Positions 25,250-34,524 of a DNA stretch of 64,000 nucleotides are shown here, in pieces. The position numbers and the translations under genes are program-made. The notes under the pieces were generated by a model that ran no database searches, had not been told where the DNA came from, and saw only the letters and a program-made list of their open reading frames with translations. Source of the stretch: Acidovorax_G lacteus (GTDB taxonomy: Bacteria > Pseudomonadota > Gammaproteobacteria > Burkholderiales > Burkholderiaceae_C); NCBI RefSeq assembly GCF_039540375.1, contig NZ_BAABEX010000005.1, positions 9,374-73,373 of the forward strand, written 5' to 3'. The first letter of the stretch is position 1, and every line of letters begins with the position of its first letter.

Positions 25250-26161
25250 ATGGCAATCGATTTCCAGGGCCGTGTGGCCATCGTCACGGGCGCCGGTGGC
25301 GGCCTGGGCCGCCAGCACGCGCTGGCATTGGCAGCGCGCGGCGCGAAGGTGCTGGTCAATGACCTGGGCGGCGCGGTGGACGGCACCGGCGGCACCGTGA
25401 GCGCGGCGCAGGCCGTGGTGGACGAAATCCGCGCAGCCGGTGGCGAGGCCCTGGCCAACGGAGCCTCCGTGACCGACTTTGACGCCGTGCAGGCCATGGT
25501 GCAGCAGGCCATCGACGCCTGGGGCCGCGTGGACATCCTGGTCAACAACGCGGGCATCCTGCGCGACAAGTCGTTTGCCAAGATGGACATGGCCGACTTC
25601 CGCCTGGTGGTGGACGTGCACCTGATGGGCGCGGCCAATTGCTGCAAGGCTGTGTGGCCGCACATGGTGGCCCAGCAGTACGGCCGCATCGTGATGACCA
25701 CGTCGTCCACCGGCCTGTACGGCAACTTCGGCCAGAGCAACTATGGCGCGGCCAAGCTGGCGCAGGTGGGGCTCATGCAGACGCTGGCGATCGAGGGGGC
25801 CAAGCACCACATCCATGTGAACGCTCTGGCCCCCACGGCCGCCACGCGCATGACCGAAGGCCTGATGCCCGAAGAGGTGCTGGCCGCGCTCAAGCCCGAA
25901 GCCGTGGTGCCCGCCATGCTGGTGCTGGCGCACGAAAGCGCGCCCACGCGCACCATCCTGTGCGCGGGTGCGGGCTCGTTCGAGGCCGCGCACATCACGC
26001 TGACCCAGGGCATCCACCTGGGCCTGGGCGATGCCGTGCCCGAGCAACTGGCCGCGCGCCTGGCCGAGGTGACCGCGCGCGAGGGCGAGCAGGTGCCGGG
26101 CAGCGGCGCGGCCCAGGGCACGCTGGAAGTCGGCAAGGCCATGGCCGCACGCCGCGGCTGA
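25250..26161 (+). CDS. Short-chain dehydrogenase/reductase, probably a hydroxyacyl-CoA dehydrogenase type
   Basis: A 303-residue SDR protein. The cofactor motif is TGAGGGLG (about residues 13-20), NNAG is present, and the catalytic Ser-Tyr-Lys set is visible in TTSSTGLYGNFGQSNYGAAK. The segment VNDLGGAVDGTGGT resembles the hydroxyacyl-CoA dehydrogenase part of multifunctional beta-oxidation enzymes (MFE-2/HSD17B4), suggesting action on 3-hydroxyacyl-CoA; this is inference. AAGGAG at 25236-25241 supports the ATG at 25250. Confidence 0.87.
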   Translation: MAIDFQGRVAIVTGAGGGLGRQHALALAARGAKVLVNDLGGAVDGTGGTVSAAQAVVDEIRAAGGEALANGASVTDFDAVQAMVQQAIDAWGRVDILVNNAGILRDKSFAKMDMADFRLVVDVHLMGAANCCKAVWPHMVAQQYGRIVMTTSSTGLYGNFGQSNYGAAKLAQVGLMQTLAIEGAKHHIHVNALAPTAATRMTEGLMPEEVLAALKPEAVVPAMLVLAHESAPTRTILCAGAGSFEAAHITLTQGIHLGLGDAVPEQLAARLAEVTAREGEQVPGSGAAQGTLEVGKAMAARRG

Positions 26162-26175
26162 GTCTGCGCCTGTGC

Positions 26176-26207
26176 CGGAGCCTGCGCCTGCAAGCGCGCG
26201 GGCTCCG
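26176..26207 (+). terminator. Weak terminator-like hairpin after the SDR gene
   Basis: CGGAGCC (26176-26182) and GGCTCCG (26201-26207) form a 7-bp stem 15 bases past the stop codon. No T-run follows, so termination is uncertain. Confidence 0.3.
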
Positions 26208-26244
26208 TGCTAAGGTGCCGGCCGGTTACCGAACAGATCCCGCC

Positions 26245-27768
26245 ATGAGCACCTTGCAAGACACACTCGCCGCGCTGTCCCCCGCCACGTTGGGGGGCAT
26301 TCGCCGCGGCATCGAAAAAGAAGGCTTGCGCGTGCTGCCCACCGGGGGGCTGGCGCTCACGCCGCATCCGCAGGCGCTGGGCTCGGCCCTCACGCACCCG
26401 CACATCACCACCGACTACAGCGAGTCGCAGCTCGAACTGATCACCGGTGCGCCCCACGGCGTGCAGGAGTGTCTGGACGAGCTCACGGCCGTCCACCAGT
26501 TCGTGCTGCGCACGCTCGCCCAGCAGGGCGGGGAGCTGATGTGGGTCTCCAGCATGCCCTGCGGCCTGCCCACCGACGAGACGATTCCGCTCGCGCGCTA
26601 CGGCGGCTCCAACGTGGGCCGCGCCAAGAGCGTGTACCGCATGGGCCTGGGCCACCGCTACGGCCGGCGCATGCAGACGATCTCGGGCATCCACTACAAC
26701 TGGTCGATGCCCGGCGTGAGCAGCGAGCAGTACTTTGCGCTGATCCGCAACTTCCGCCGCCATGCGTTCGTGCTGCTGTACCTGTTCGGTGCGTCGCCCG
26801 CGCTCTGCCCCTGCTTTGTGGAAGGCCGCCAGCACAGCCTGCAGCGCCTGAGCGACGAGGCCCTGTACCTGCCGCACGCCACCTCGCTGCGCATGGGCCG
26901 CCTGGGCTACCAGAGCGACGCGCAGGCCACGCTGGCCGTGAGCTACAACGGCCTGCACGGCTATGCGCGCTCGCTGCACGGCGCGCTCACGCAACCGTAT
27001 CCGGCCTACGAGGCCGTGGGCATCCGCAACCCGGGCGGCGACTACAACCAGCTCGGCACCAGCCTGCTGCAGATTGAAAACGAGTTCTACGGCACCATCC
27101 GGCCCAAGCGTACCGTGAAGACCGGCGAGCGCCCGCTGCATGCGCTGCGCGAGCGCGGCGTCGAATACGTCGAAGTGCGCCTGATGGACTTGGACCCGTT
27201 CGTGCCCGTGGGCATCACGGCCGACACCATCCGGTTGCTCGATGTGTTTTTGCTGCACTGCCTGCTGTCGGAGAGCCCGCCCGACACGCCCGAGGAGATT
27301 GCCGAGCTGCAGAAAAACCAGCACCTGACCGCCGAACGTGGCCGCGAGCCCGGGCTGGAGCTGCTGCGCAACGGTGAGCGCATTGCCCTGCGCGACTGGG
27401 GCTCCGAGGTGCTGCAGGCCTGCGCGCCCATTGCGCGCGCGCTGGACGCAGCCCACGGCACCGACGCCTACAGCGCCGCGCTGCAGCAGTCGCACGCGCT
27501 GCTGTTCGTGCCCGACCAGACGCCCTCGGCCCGCGTGCTGCGCGCCATGGCGCAAGACCACGGCAACCGCTTTGAGTCGTTTGCACTGGCCCAGTCGCGC
27601 CGCGCGGCCGACGCGCTGCTGGCCCTGCCCTGGAGCGCCGAGCAGCAGGCACGGTTTGACGCCATGGCCGAGGAATCCTGGGCCACCCAGCGCGCCATCG
27701 AAGCCGCCGATACGCTGCCCTTTGAGGCTTGGCGGCAGCAGTACATGGCGGTGGAGGGGCTGGGCTGA
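26245..27768 (+). CDS. gshA: Glutamate-cysteine ligase
   Basis: A 507-residue E. coli-type (class I) gamma-glutamylcysteine synthetase, the first enzyme of glutathione synthesis, joining Glu and Cys with ATP. Family features include RGIEKEGLRV near residue 19, DYSESQLELITG, SSMPCGLP, GIHYNWSMP (about residue 151) and EYVEVRLMDLDPF. Length is close to the 518 residues of E. coli GshA. It stands alone; gshB is not adjacent. A half copy of the dispersed repeat lies about 30 bases past the stop. Confidence 0.95.
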   Translation: MSTLQDTLAALSPATLGGIRRGIEKEGLRVLPTGGLALTPHPQALGSALTHPHITTDYSESQLELITGAPHGVQECLDELTAVHQFVLRTLAQQGGELMWVSSMPCGLPTDETIPLARYGGSNVGRAKSVYRMGLGHRYGRRMQTISGIHYNWSMPGVSSEQYFALIRNFRRHAFVLLYLFGASPALCPCFVEGRQHSLQRLSDEALYLPHATSLRMGRLGYQSDAQATLAVSYNGLHGYARSLHGALTQPYPAYEAVGIRNPGGDYNQLGTSLLQIENEFYGTIRPKRTVKTGERPLHALRERGVEYVEVRLMDLDPFVPVGITADTIRLLDVFLLHCLLSESPPDTPEEIAELQKNQHLTAERGREPGLELLRNGERIALRDWGSEVLQACAPIARALDAAHGTDAYSAALQQSHALLFVPDQTPSARVLRAMAQDHGNRFESFALAQSRRAADALLALPWSAEQQARFDAMAEESWATQRAIEAADTLPFEAWRQQYMAVEGLG

Positions 27769-27794
27769 CGCTTGCGGCGGGGCAGAGACGCTAC

Positions 27795-27841
27795 TTTTTT
27801 GATAGCTGCTCGTGCTTGATTTTGCTGGATCTCAGGCCGAT
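27795..27841 (-). repeat. Dispersed repeat, half copy
   Basis: TTTTTTGATAGCTGCTCG, TGCTTGATTTTGCTGG and AGGCCGATTGG match the partial copy inside the flavoprotein gene. In minus-strand orientation it follows the small oxidoreductase-like gene, and it also follows gshA on the other strand. Confidence 0.75.
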
Positions 27842-27886
27842 TGGGCTTGAGGATTGGGCCAGAGGGACAGGACTGCCGCGCAGGCC

Positions 27887-28153
27887 TCAGGCCGGTGCGT
27901 GGGGCCCGGCGCCTGCAGCGCCTGCATCGCCCAGTGCCTTGCGCGCATCCTCGCGCCAGAACTCGGCCGCAGCCACCCAGCCTTCCCACACGCAGCCGTT
28001 GCAACCGCGGCCGCAGCAGGTGGTGGGCTCGGGCGGTGGCGGGCGCAGCGCCAGGCCGTGTGCCTGCATCCGCGCCTGCCACAGCGCGATCACCGCACGC
28101 GCCGTGGGCGCATCGCGCAGCGGGGCCTCGGGGCTCAGCGGCGCTGCTGCCAT
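27887..28153 (-). CDS. Oxidoreductase-like domain protein
   Basis: An 88-residue protein with the Cys-rich block TTCCGRGCNGCVWEGWV (about residues 46-62), the hallmark of the oxidoreductase-like family (PF09791). The conserved cysteines suggest metal or Fe-S binding; function unknown. The ATG at 28151-28153 lies inside the 3' end of the upstream membrane gene (19-base overlap), so the pair is probably co-translated. Confidence 0.75.
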   Translation of the reverse strand: MAAAPLSPEAPLRDAPTARAVIALWQARMQAHGLALRPPPPEPTTCCGRGCNGCVWEGWVAAAEFWREDARKALGDAGAAGAGPHAPA

Positions 28154-28353
28154 TGCCACCACAGCGCCCGGCCGCAAAAAGCCAGGCCCAGCACCAGCGC
28201 AAACCAGCCGACCACCGCCGCCTGCGCGAGCAGCTCGCGCACCGAAGGCGAGCGTGCCACCCACGGGCCGATGACGATGACCGCGCCAATCAGCGCGCAG
28301 ACCACGCCCTTGAACCACAGATCAGACAGCGGGGACGAGGGCGAACGGGCCAT
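28135..28353 (-). CDS. Small two-TM membrane protein
   Basis: A 72-residue protein with hydrophobic segments at residues about 14-32 (GVVCALIGAVIVIGPWVA) and 45-62 (VVGWFALVLGLAFCGRAL). Family not recognised. It overlaps the downstream oxidoreductase-like gene by 19 bases. The ATG at 28351-28353 gives a compact membrane protein. Confidence 0.7.
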   Translation of the reverse strand: MARSPSSPLSDLWFKGVVCALIGAVIVIGPWVARSPSVRELLAQAAVVGWFALVLGLAFCGRALWWQWQQRR

Positions 28354-28534
28354 GGGGAGATCGGTGCAAGTCGGGGCAGTGCGCGCGGGCTGCGACAATG
28401 GCGGGCCCACGCATCGGCTGGCCCGCCGCGCGGGCCGGCCCGGATTATCCCCGCAGCCCGGCCCCGCCGCCGCAGCCGCCACCCCCGCCCCGTGGGCTTT
28501 GCCCTTCCTCCACGCACCGCAGCACATCGCATCT

Positions 28535-29506
28535 ATGGCCATCCAGTGGTTCCCGGGTCACATGCACCTGACCCAGAAAACGATCACCGAACGTCTGAAA
28601 GACATCGACGTGGTCATCGAGCTGCTCGACGCCCGGCTGCCCGGCTCCAGCGCCAACCCGCTGCTGGCGCAGCTCACGGGCAGCAAGCCCAAGCTCAAGG
28701 TGCTCAACAAGCAGGACCTGGCCGACCCCGAACGCACCGCGCTGTGGCTGGCCTGGTACCAGGCACAGACCGCCACGGGCGCGATCCCGCTCGACGCGTC
28801 GGACACCGCGCCCGCGCGCAAGCTGATTGACGCCTGCCGCGCGCTGGCACCGCTGCGCCGCGGCATGCAGCGGCCGCTGCGCGTGCTGATCTGCGGCATT
28901 CCGAACGTGGGCAAGTCCACGCTCATCAACACGCTGTCGGCCAAGCGCCAGGCCAAGACCGGCGACGAGGCGGGTGTGACCAAGATCGAGCAGCGCATCA
29001 CGCTCGAAGACGACTTCTACCTCTGGGACACGCCGGGCATGCTGTGGCCGCGTATCATCGTGCCGGAAAGCGGCTTCCATTTGGCGGCCAGCGGCGCCGT
29101 GGGCCGCAACGCCTACGACGAAGAACTGGTGGCGCTCGAATTGCTGGGCCGGCTGCAGGCCGCGTACGCGCCGCTGCTCGAAGCCCGCTACCGCCTGGGC
29201 AGCACGCCCGAGCAGATTGCCGCCATGCCCGACCATGAGCTGCTGGACGCCATCGGCCGCAAGCGCGGCGCGGTGATGTCGGGCGGGCGCATCAACGTGC
29301 AGAAGGCGGCCGAGCTGGTGCTCACCGACTTCCGCAGCGGTGCGATTGGCCGCATCACCCTGGAGACGCCGCCGCAGTTCGAGGCCTGGCTCAAGGCCGG
29401 CAAGGCCGTGGAGGCCGAGCGCCGCCGCCAGAAGCTCGAACGCGCCAAGGCCCGCGGCAAGGGCACGGGCCGGCGCGACCCCGATGCGGGCGATCCGCGC
29501 TCTTGA
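28535..29506 (+). CDS. ylqF: Ribosome biogenesis GTPase YlqF/RbgA
   Basis: A 323-residue circularly permuted GTPase. The motif order is G4 NKQD (about residue 58), then G1 GIPNVGKST (about 123-131) and G3 DTPG (about 168-171). The N-terminus MAIQWFPGHMHLTQK is characteristic of YlqF/RbgA. RbgA acts in late 50S subunit assembly in Bacillus. The C-terminus is a basic tail rich in Lys and Arg. No strong Shine-Dalgarno is seen. Confidence 0.9.
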   Translation: MAIQWFPGHMHLTQKTITERLKDIDVVIELLDARLPGSSANPLLAQLTGSKPKLKVLNKQDLADPERTALWLAWYQAQTATGAIPLDASDTAPARKLIDACRALAPLRRGMQRPLRVLICGIPNVGKSTLINTLSAKRQAKTGDEAGVTKIEQRITLEDDFYLWDTPGMLWPRIIVPESGFHLAASGAVGRNAYDEELVALELLGRLQAAYAPLLEARYRLGSTPEQIAAMPDHELLDAIGRKRGAVMSGGRINVQKAAELVLTDFRSGAIGRITLETPPQFEAWLKAGKAVEAERRRQKLERAKARGKGTGRRDPDAGDPRS

Positions 29507-29621
29507 TGCGCCCAGCCCCCGGGCGGGCCTTGCGCCCGGGGCCCCCGCGGGTCTGTGCCTGCCATTTCTTCCAGTCCCTCGGCCACCGTGGCTGTGAGGT
29601 TTCTACCCGCTGACGTTTTGC

Positions 29622-30572
29622 ATGACTGTTTTGGATCTACCCCCCCTCGAAGTGCTGCCGCGCGACCTGTCGGCCTACCGCCAGGGCAACACGGGCATCG
29701 ACTACGTGCACCGATTCGATTCGGGCCGGCCCGGGCCGCATGTGCTGATCAACGCACTCACGCATGGCAATGAAATCTGCGGCATGGTGGCCGCCACGCG
29801 CCTGCTCGACGAGGGGGTGCGCCCGCGCATCGGTACGCTCACCGTGAGCTTTGCGCACGTCGAGGCCTACAACGCCTTCGACCCCGCGCAGCCCTTTGCC
29901 AACCGCCAGATGGTGGACAACCTCAACCGCGTGTGGTCGGCCGCGCAGCTCGATGGCCCGGGCGATTCGCCCGAGCTGCGCCGCGCGCGCGCCCTGCGCC
30001 CGGTGGTGGCCGCGGCCGACCATGTGCTCGACATCCATTCCACCAGCCAGCCCGTGGCACCGTTCTGGGTGTACCCCGACACGCCGGGCAACGCCGCCGT
30101 GGCGCTGGCCGTAGGCGGCCCGGCCATCCACCTGTTGATGTCCGACGGCCTGGGCACGGGCACGCCACTGATCCAGTGCGCGCCGCATGGCCGGGCCGGT
30201 GCGCCGGGTGCGGCGCTGGTGGTGGAGTGCGGGCAGCACTTTGCGCAGTCGGCCGCCGACACGGCCGTGGCCACGACCTGGGCCTTTTTGGCGCATTGCG
30301 GCCTGATCGATGCCGACGCTGTGCCCGGCGGCGTGGTCCGGCCCGCCGCACACCGCTATGCGCTGCTCGAAACCTTTGTGGTGCAGACGCCCGACTTTGC
30401 GTTTGTGCGTCCGCTCGTGGGTTTTGAAACCTTTGCGCGGGGCGAACTGATTGCCACCGACGGGCCGCACCGCATCGTGTCGCCCTGCGACGGCTGCACG
30501 GTGTTCATGCCCACGCGCGAGCCCATCGTGGGGCGCGAAGGGGTGTACCTCACGCGGCCGCTGCAAGCCTGA
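29622..30572 (+). CDS. Succinylglutamate desuccinylase/aspartoacylase family protein
   Basis: A 316-residue M14-like zinc hydrolase. Zinc ligands are visible as HGNE in NALTHGNEICG (about residues 48-51) and as His in DIHST (about 139-141). The family removes N-acyl groups from amino acids such as succinylglutamate or N-acetylaspartate; the substrate here is unknown. No arginine-succinyltransferase pathway genes adjoin it. Confidence 0.85.
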   Translation: MTVLDLPPLEVLPRDLSAYRQGNTGIDYVHRFDSGRPGPHVLINALTHGNEICGMVAATRLLDEGVRPRIGTLTVSFAHVEAYNAFDPAQPFANRQMVDNLNRVWSAAQLDGPGDSPELRRARALRPVVAAADHVLDIHSTSQPVAPFWVYPDTPGNAAVALAVGGPAIHLLMSDGLGTGTPLIQCAPHGRAGAPGAALVVECGQHFAQSAADTAVATTWAFLAHCGLIDADAVPGGVVRPAAHRYALLETFVVQTPDFAFVRPLVGFETFARGELIATDGPHRIVSPCDGCTVFMPTREPIVGREGVYLTRPLQA

Positions 30573-30631
30573 GCAACAGGCGCGCACGCTGCGGGCCTGT
30601 GCAGGCCAGGGCGGCGGCACGTCTGGGCTGG

Positions 30632-31531
30632 TCAGGGCGGCAGCGTGGCCTGCGTGCGCTCGGTGCGCACCAGGTACAGGCCGCTGGCGATGATGATGGC
30701 GCCGCCCATCAGCGTGGCGGCGTCGGGCACGGCCAGCCAGATCAGCCAATCCAGCCCCACGCCCCAGGCCAGGGCCGTGTATTCAAATGGCGCCACCACC
30801 GACGCCTGCCCGTGCCGGAAGGCCTCCGTGATCGCCAATTGCCCCAGAAAACCCGTGACCGCCAGCCCCGCCACCCACGGTGCATGCGCGGCCGCCACGG
30901 GCTGCCAGCCGGGCCAGGCCAGCGCGCCCGCGCCCAGGGCCAGCAGGGTGGTCGTCCAGAACACCATGCTCGCGCTCGAATCGGTGCGGCTGAGCAGCCG
31001 CCCGGTGATGGCCGACAGCGCATAGCAGCTGGCGGCCCCCAGCACGGCCAGCGCGCCTGCGTTCCACATCGACGCGCCATCGGGCCGCAGCGCCACCAGC
31101 ACGCCCACCATCCCCATCGCAATCGCCACCCAGTGCGCAGCGCGCACGCGCTCGTGCAGCACCACGGTGGACAGCAGCGTGATCAGCAGCGGCGCAATGA
31201 AGAACAGCGTGTACGCCTCGGCCAGCCCCAGCGACTTGAGCGCAAACGCAAACAAGGCCAGCATGGTCACATTGAGCGCGCCGCGCAACAGGTGCAGCGG
31301 CCAGCGCACGCGCAGCAGCGTGGGCCCCTGCTGGCGCCACCACACATAGGCCGCCACCAGCGGCAGCGCCGCCCAGCCGCGCAGCGCAGCCACCTGCACG
31401 GCCGGGTAGTGGGCCGACAACTGCTTGAGCAGCGCGTCCATCAGCGAAAAACAGCCCACAGCCGCGAGCATGGCCAGGATGCCGCGCAGGTTGCCGTGGG
31501 ACGTTGCATAAGAAGAATCAGGCACAGGCAT
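30632..31531 (-). CDS. EamA/DMT-family transporter
   Basis: A 299-residue integral membrane protein with about ten TM segments arranged as two EamA repeats, typical of the drug/metabolite transporter superfamily. The first repeat starts near GILAMLAAVGCFSLMDALLK, the second near ALAVLGAASCYALSAITGRL. The substrate cannot be predicted. The start at 31529-31531 is the first that gives a short hydrophilic N-terminus. Divergent from the GNAT gene. Confidence 0.85.
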   Translation of the reverse strand: MPVPDSSYATSHGNLRGILAMLAAVGCFSLMDALLKQLSAHYPAVQVAALRGWAALPLVAAYVWWRQQGPTLLRVRWPLHLLRGALNVTMLALFAFALKSLGLAEAYTLFFIAPLLITLLSTVVLHERVRAAHWVAIAMGMVGVLVALRPDGASMWNAGALAVLGAASCYALSAITGRLLSRTDSSASMVFWTTTLLALGAGALAWPGWQPVAAAHAPWVAGLAVTGFLGQLAITEAFRHGQASVVAPFEYTALAWGVGLDWLIWLAVPDAATLMGGAIIIASGLYLVRTERTQATLPP

Positions 31532-31633
31532 CCATACACACCGCCGAGTCCAAGAGCCCATGCGGCAAAAGGCGGCAGTGTAGAAGCTTCCTGCCGACGT
31601 TCCATCGAGAGCGCCAGACCGTATGCTCGGCGC

Positions 31634-32194
31634 ATGAGCACAATGCCCTCTGAAAGCGCCGATGACGCGGTGCGGCCACCGACCCGGATCGTGTTGCCGC
31701 ACAGCAGCACGGTCCGCTGGCGTCGCGAGGCGCCGCAAGACGCCCAGCCACTGCGTGCCCTGCGCATGGCCGTGCGGGCCGCTGACTTTGCGCTGCTGGG
31801 CCTTGCGCCTGCGCAACTGCAGGCGCTGTGTGCACAGCAGGTGGACAGCCAGTGGCAGCAATACCGGGCACGCTTTCCGGACGTGTACTGCGAGGTGGCC
31901 GAGCAGGCTGGCTCGCTAGTGGGGGCCATGGCATGGCGATCTGAGCGGGGCGGGGCTGCGGCACTGCATCTGGTGGACATCGGGGTGCATCCGCAGTGGC
32001 AAAGCCAGGGGCTGGGCACGGCCATGTTGCGGGGGCTGATGGCGTGTGCCGACGCGCACGCCTTGCCGGTGCGGCTGGAGGTGTTGCGCCACAGTCGCGC
32101 ACGCGACTGGTACATCCGCTGGGGTTTCGCCCCGGTCGATGGAGCGGGCCTGACGATGCACGAGACCCTGGTTCGTCCGGCACAGCGGCCGTAG
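31634..32194 (+). CDS. GNAT-family N-acetyltransferase
   Basis: A 186-residue GNAT protein. Motif A for acetyl-CoA binding is visible as GVHPQWQSQGLGTAMLRGLM (about residues 116-135), and the C-terminal part as RARDWYIRWGFAPVDG. Acceptor substrate unknown. The ATG at 31634 is followed by a second in-frame ATG three codons later, which is an equal alternative. Confidence 0.83.
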   Translation: MSTMPSESADDAVRPPTRIVLPHSSTVRWRREAPQDAQPLRALRMAVRAADFALLGLAPAQLQALCAQQVDSQWQQYRARFPDVYCEVAEQAGSLVGAMAWRSERGGAAALHLVDIGVHPQWQSQGLGTAMLRGLMACADAHALPVRLEVLRHSRARDWYIRWGFAPVDGAGLTMHETLVRPAQRP

Positions 32195-32227
32195 CCAACC
32201 GCGTTGGGGCGTGCTGGCAGGTGTGGG

Positions 32228-32629
32228 TCAGAGCCGCAGGAACACCGCTTCCACAAGTCGCCCCTGGGCGTCGTTGGGACTCAGGAACACCGCATGGCGG
32301 CCGAGCGCCGGGTGCTCGAGTTGCCAGGTGTCCTGGGCCACGCCTGCGCCTGGGCATTCAAAAACCAGACGGAAGCTGCGTTGCGGGTCGGTCGCACGCG
32401 GCGTATCGGTCAGGGGCCCGGCCTGCCGCAGCGCCAGTGCATGCGACGGCGCTCCGCTTGAGCCCACCGGGGTGATGTGAAAGTTCTCACCCACCAGCGG
32501 CACAAAGTGGCGCAGCTCCAGCGAAGCACCCTCGGCCGTCTTGGCGGAGGCCGCGGTCGCGCCGGTGAGCAATACCGAGGCCACGCTGGCCTCCATCAGG
32601 GTTCGGCGGGAGAGAGAGATGTCTGGCAT
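32228..32629 (-). CDS. DUF6916-family protein with twin-arginine-like leader
   Basis: A 133-residue protein. The start region LSRRTLMEASVASVLLTG resembles a twin-arginine export signal. The rest (FVPLVGENFHI ... WQLEHPALGRHAVFLSPN) matches DUF6916, a family I associate with Mdp-type tail-collar genes. Function unknown. It is divergent from three tail-collar genes, about 270 bases away, which supports a shared role. Confidence 0.7.
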   Translation of the reverse strand: MPDISLSRRTLMEASVASVLLTGATAASAKTAEGASLELRHFVPLVGENFHITPVGSSGAPSHALALRQAGPLTDTPRATDPQRSFRLVFECPGAGVAQDTWQLEHPALGRHAVFLSPNDAQGRLVEAVFLRL

Positions 32630-32902
32630 GGCGTTTGGGGCGGAAGGCGCGCATCTTGCCCGAAGTCGGCCTCTGAGGCCATCGAATCTCGGCCACAAAC
32701 ACCGTCCCCCCATCCCGCAAAACGTATCCAAATGTTCTTTTGCTCGCATCTATGGGCGGGAGTGATAAGGTTTCTCCCCTGCAAGACCCTGCGCACGCCG
32801 TGCCGCCCGGGCGCGATGTCGCGTGCAAACTCTCTTCCTTCTTTCAGCTGACGACTGCAGCGCTGCACCTGCCTGATTCGGAGTGCGCGCCGCGAATCCT
32901 GT

Positions 32903-33427
32903 ATGAGCACTCCTTACATCGGCGAGATCCGCATGTTCGCCGGCAACTTTGCCCCGAGGGACTGGGCCTTCTGCGACGGGCGACTTCTGCCGATCACCGA
33001 ATACGAAACCTTGTTTCAGCTCATCGGTACGACCTATGGCGGAGACGGTCAAAGTACCTTCGCGCTTCCCAACCTTCAGGGCCGCATTCCCGTGCACATG
33101 GGTGTCTTGACTCCCGGCGGTCGCAACTTCGTGTTGAGCGAAATGGGTGGCGTCGAGGAGGTGACCTTGGGGGCGGCGCAGATGCCCAGCCACACCCACA
33201 CCGCACTGGCAGCCAGCGGACCCGGATTCCTCTCCACCCCAGCCAATGCGGTACCCGCGCGGCATCGCGATTACAAGGCGTTTGCCAATGCCGGTGCGCC
33301 GTCATCGTCGCTAGCTGCCTCTGCGGTGGCCAGTGTCGGGGGCAACCAGCCGCATGAAAACATGCCACCGTTTCTGGCGCTGTCTTTCATCATTGCCTTG
33401 TACGGCATCTTTCCTTCGCAGACGTAA
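32903..33427 (+). CDS. Phage tail-collar (Mdp-type) protein 1
   Basis: A 174-residue protein of the tail-collar/microcystin-dependent-protein family. The N-terminal block FAPRDWAFCDGRLLPI and TTYGGDGQSTFALPNLQGR are typical of phage short-tail-fibre collar domains, and the C-terminus PHENMPPFLALSFIIALYGI is conserved with its two neighbours. No phage structural genes are near, so these are probably not a prophage remnant. First of three tandem paralogs with almost no spacing. Subcellular location is uncertain; no signal peptide is visible. Confidence 0.85.
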   Translation: MSTPYIGEIRMFAGNFAPRDWAFCDGRLLPITEYETLFQLIGTTYGGDGQSTFALPNLQGRIPVHMGVLTPGGRNFVLSEMGGVEEVTLGAAQMPSHTHTALAASGPGFLSTPANAVPARHRDYKAFANAGAPSSSLAASAVASVGGNQPHENMPPFLALSFIIALYGIFPSQT

Positions 33428-33431
33428 CGCT

Positions 33432-33926
33432 ATGGCTGTGCCTTTCCTGTCGGAGATCCGCATGGTCTCCTTCAACTTCGCGCCCCAAGGGTGGGCCATG
33501 TGCAACGGACAACTGCTGCCAATCAACCAAAACCAGGCGCTGTTTTCGCTGCTGGGCACCACCTACGGTGGCGACGGAAGGACCAACTTCGCCTTGCCCG
33601 ATCTGCGCGGGCGCATGCCCATGCACTTCGGCAATGGTCACGTTCTGGGCGAACGCTCTGGTTCTGAGTCCGTGACCTTGAACATTTCCCAGATACCGAC
33701 CCATACCCACACGGTCTCCGGCACCAGCGCACCGGGGACCGTGCGCAACCCGGCCAATGCGGTGCACGCAGGCGTGCGGGGCGGGTATGCCAGTGCAGCC
33801 ACCGCGTCGATGGCGGAGACAGCTGTTTCTGCGGTGGGTGGGAGCCAGCCCCACAACAACATGCCGCCCTACCTGACCCTGGGGTTTGCCATTGCCCTGA
33901 CGGGCGTTTATCCGTCTCAGAACTGA
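33432..33926 (+). CDS. Phage tail-collar (Mdp-type) protein 2
   Basis: A 164-residue paralog of its neighbours. It shares FAPQGWAMCNGQLLPINQNQ, GTTYGGDGRTNFALPDLRGR and PHNNMPPYLTLGFAIAL. The centre with THTHTVSGTSAPG is the variable segment among the three. It starts four bases after the stop of protein 1, so the genes are co-transcribed. Confidence 0.87.
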   Translation: MAVPFLSEIRMVSFNFAPQGWAMCNGQLLPINQNQALFSLLGTTYGGDGRTNFALPDLRGRMPMHFGNGHVLGERSGSESVTLNISQIPTHTHTVSGTSAPGTVRNPANAVHAGVRGGYASAATASMAETAVSAVGGSQPHNNMPPYLTLGFAIALTGVYPSQN

Positions 33927-33928
33927 CC

Positions 33929-34447
33929 ATGGATCCATTTATCGCGGAAGTCCGCATGATGGGCTGCAACTTTGCACCCAGTGGCTGGGCGTTTTGCGAC
34001 GGGCGGTTGCTGCCCCTGTCACAAAATACGGCGCTGTTTTCCCTGCTGGGTACCACCTATGGCGGTAACGGTAGCCAAAATTTTGCGCTGCCCGATCTGC
34101 AGGGGCGCATGCCCATGCACTGGGGGCAATCGGTAGGGTTGAGCGAGCGCACCCTCGGAGAGACCGGCGGCGCTGAGCAAGTCACCTTGGTGGAGTCCCA
34201 GATTCCGGTGCACCAGCACACGTTGAATGTGGCCGGCCCCGCAGACGCGGCATTGGCAGACCCCTCCGGGGCTGTGCTCGGTCAGCCCACCCATCGCCCG
34301 TATGCCCCCGTGGGCACCACACCCGCGGTGACATCGACGCAGATGCTGGCCACAGCTGGCGGTAGTCAGCCGCACAACAACCTGCCGCCGTATCTTGTGC
34401 TCAATTTCGTGATTGCCATGCAGGGGATCTTTCCCCCACGCACCTGA
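33929..34447 (+). CDS. Phage tail-collar (Mdp-type) protein 3
   Basis: A 172-residue paralog with FAPSGWAFCDGRLLPLSQN, GTTYGGNGSQNFALPDLQGR and PHNNLPPYLVLNFVIAM. It starts two bases after the preceding stop. About 77 bases downstream begins the giant secreted IPTL-CTERM protein on the same strand, which may belong to the same operon. Confidence 0.87.
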   Translation: MDPFIAEVRMMGCNFAPSGWAFCDGRLLPLSQNTALFSLLGTTYGGNGSQNFALPDLQGRMPMHWGQSVGLSERTLGETGGAEQVTLVESQIPVHQHTLNVAGPADAALADPSGAVLGQPTHRPYAPVGTTPAVTSTQMLATAGGSQPHNNLPPYLVLNFVIAMQGIFPPRT

Positions 34448-34524
34448 TGCGCCTTGTCAGGGCAGGCCACCGATGCTTGTCCGCGTCTTCGGCCCTCTGC
34501 GACATTTTCTGATTGTTCTTGTTC

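Noticed and set aside
32903..34447. Prophage remnant
   Set aside because: Tail-collar domains suggested a phage, but no capsid, terminase, integrase, lysis or other tail gene is present. The three paralogs with DUF6916 look like a chromosomal Mdp-type cluster.
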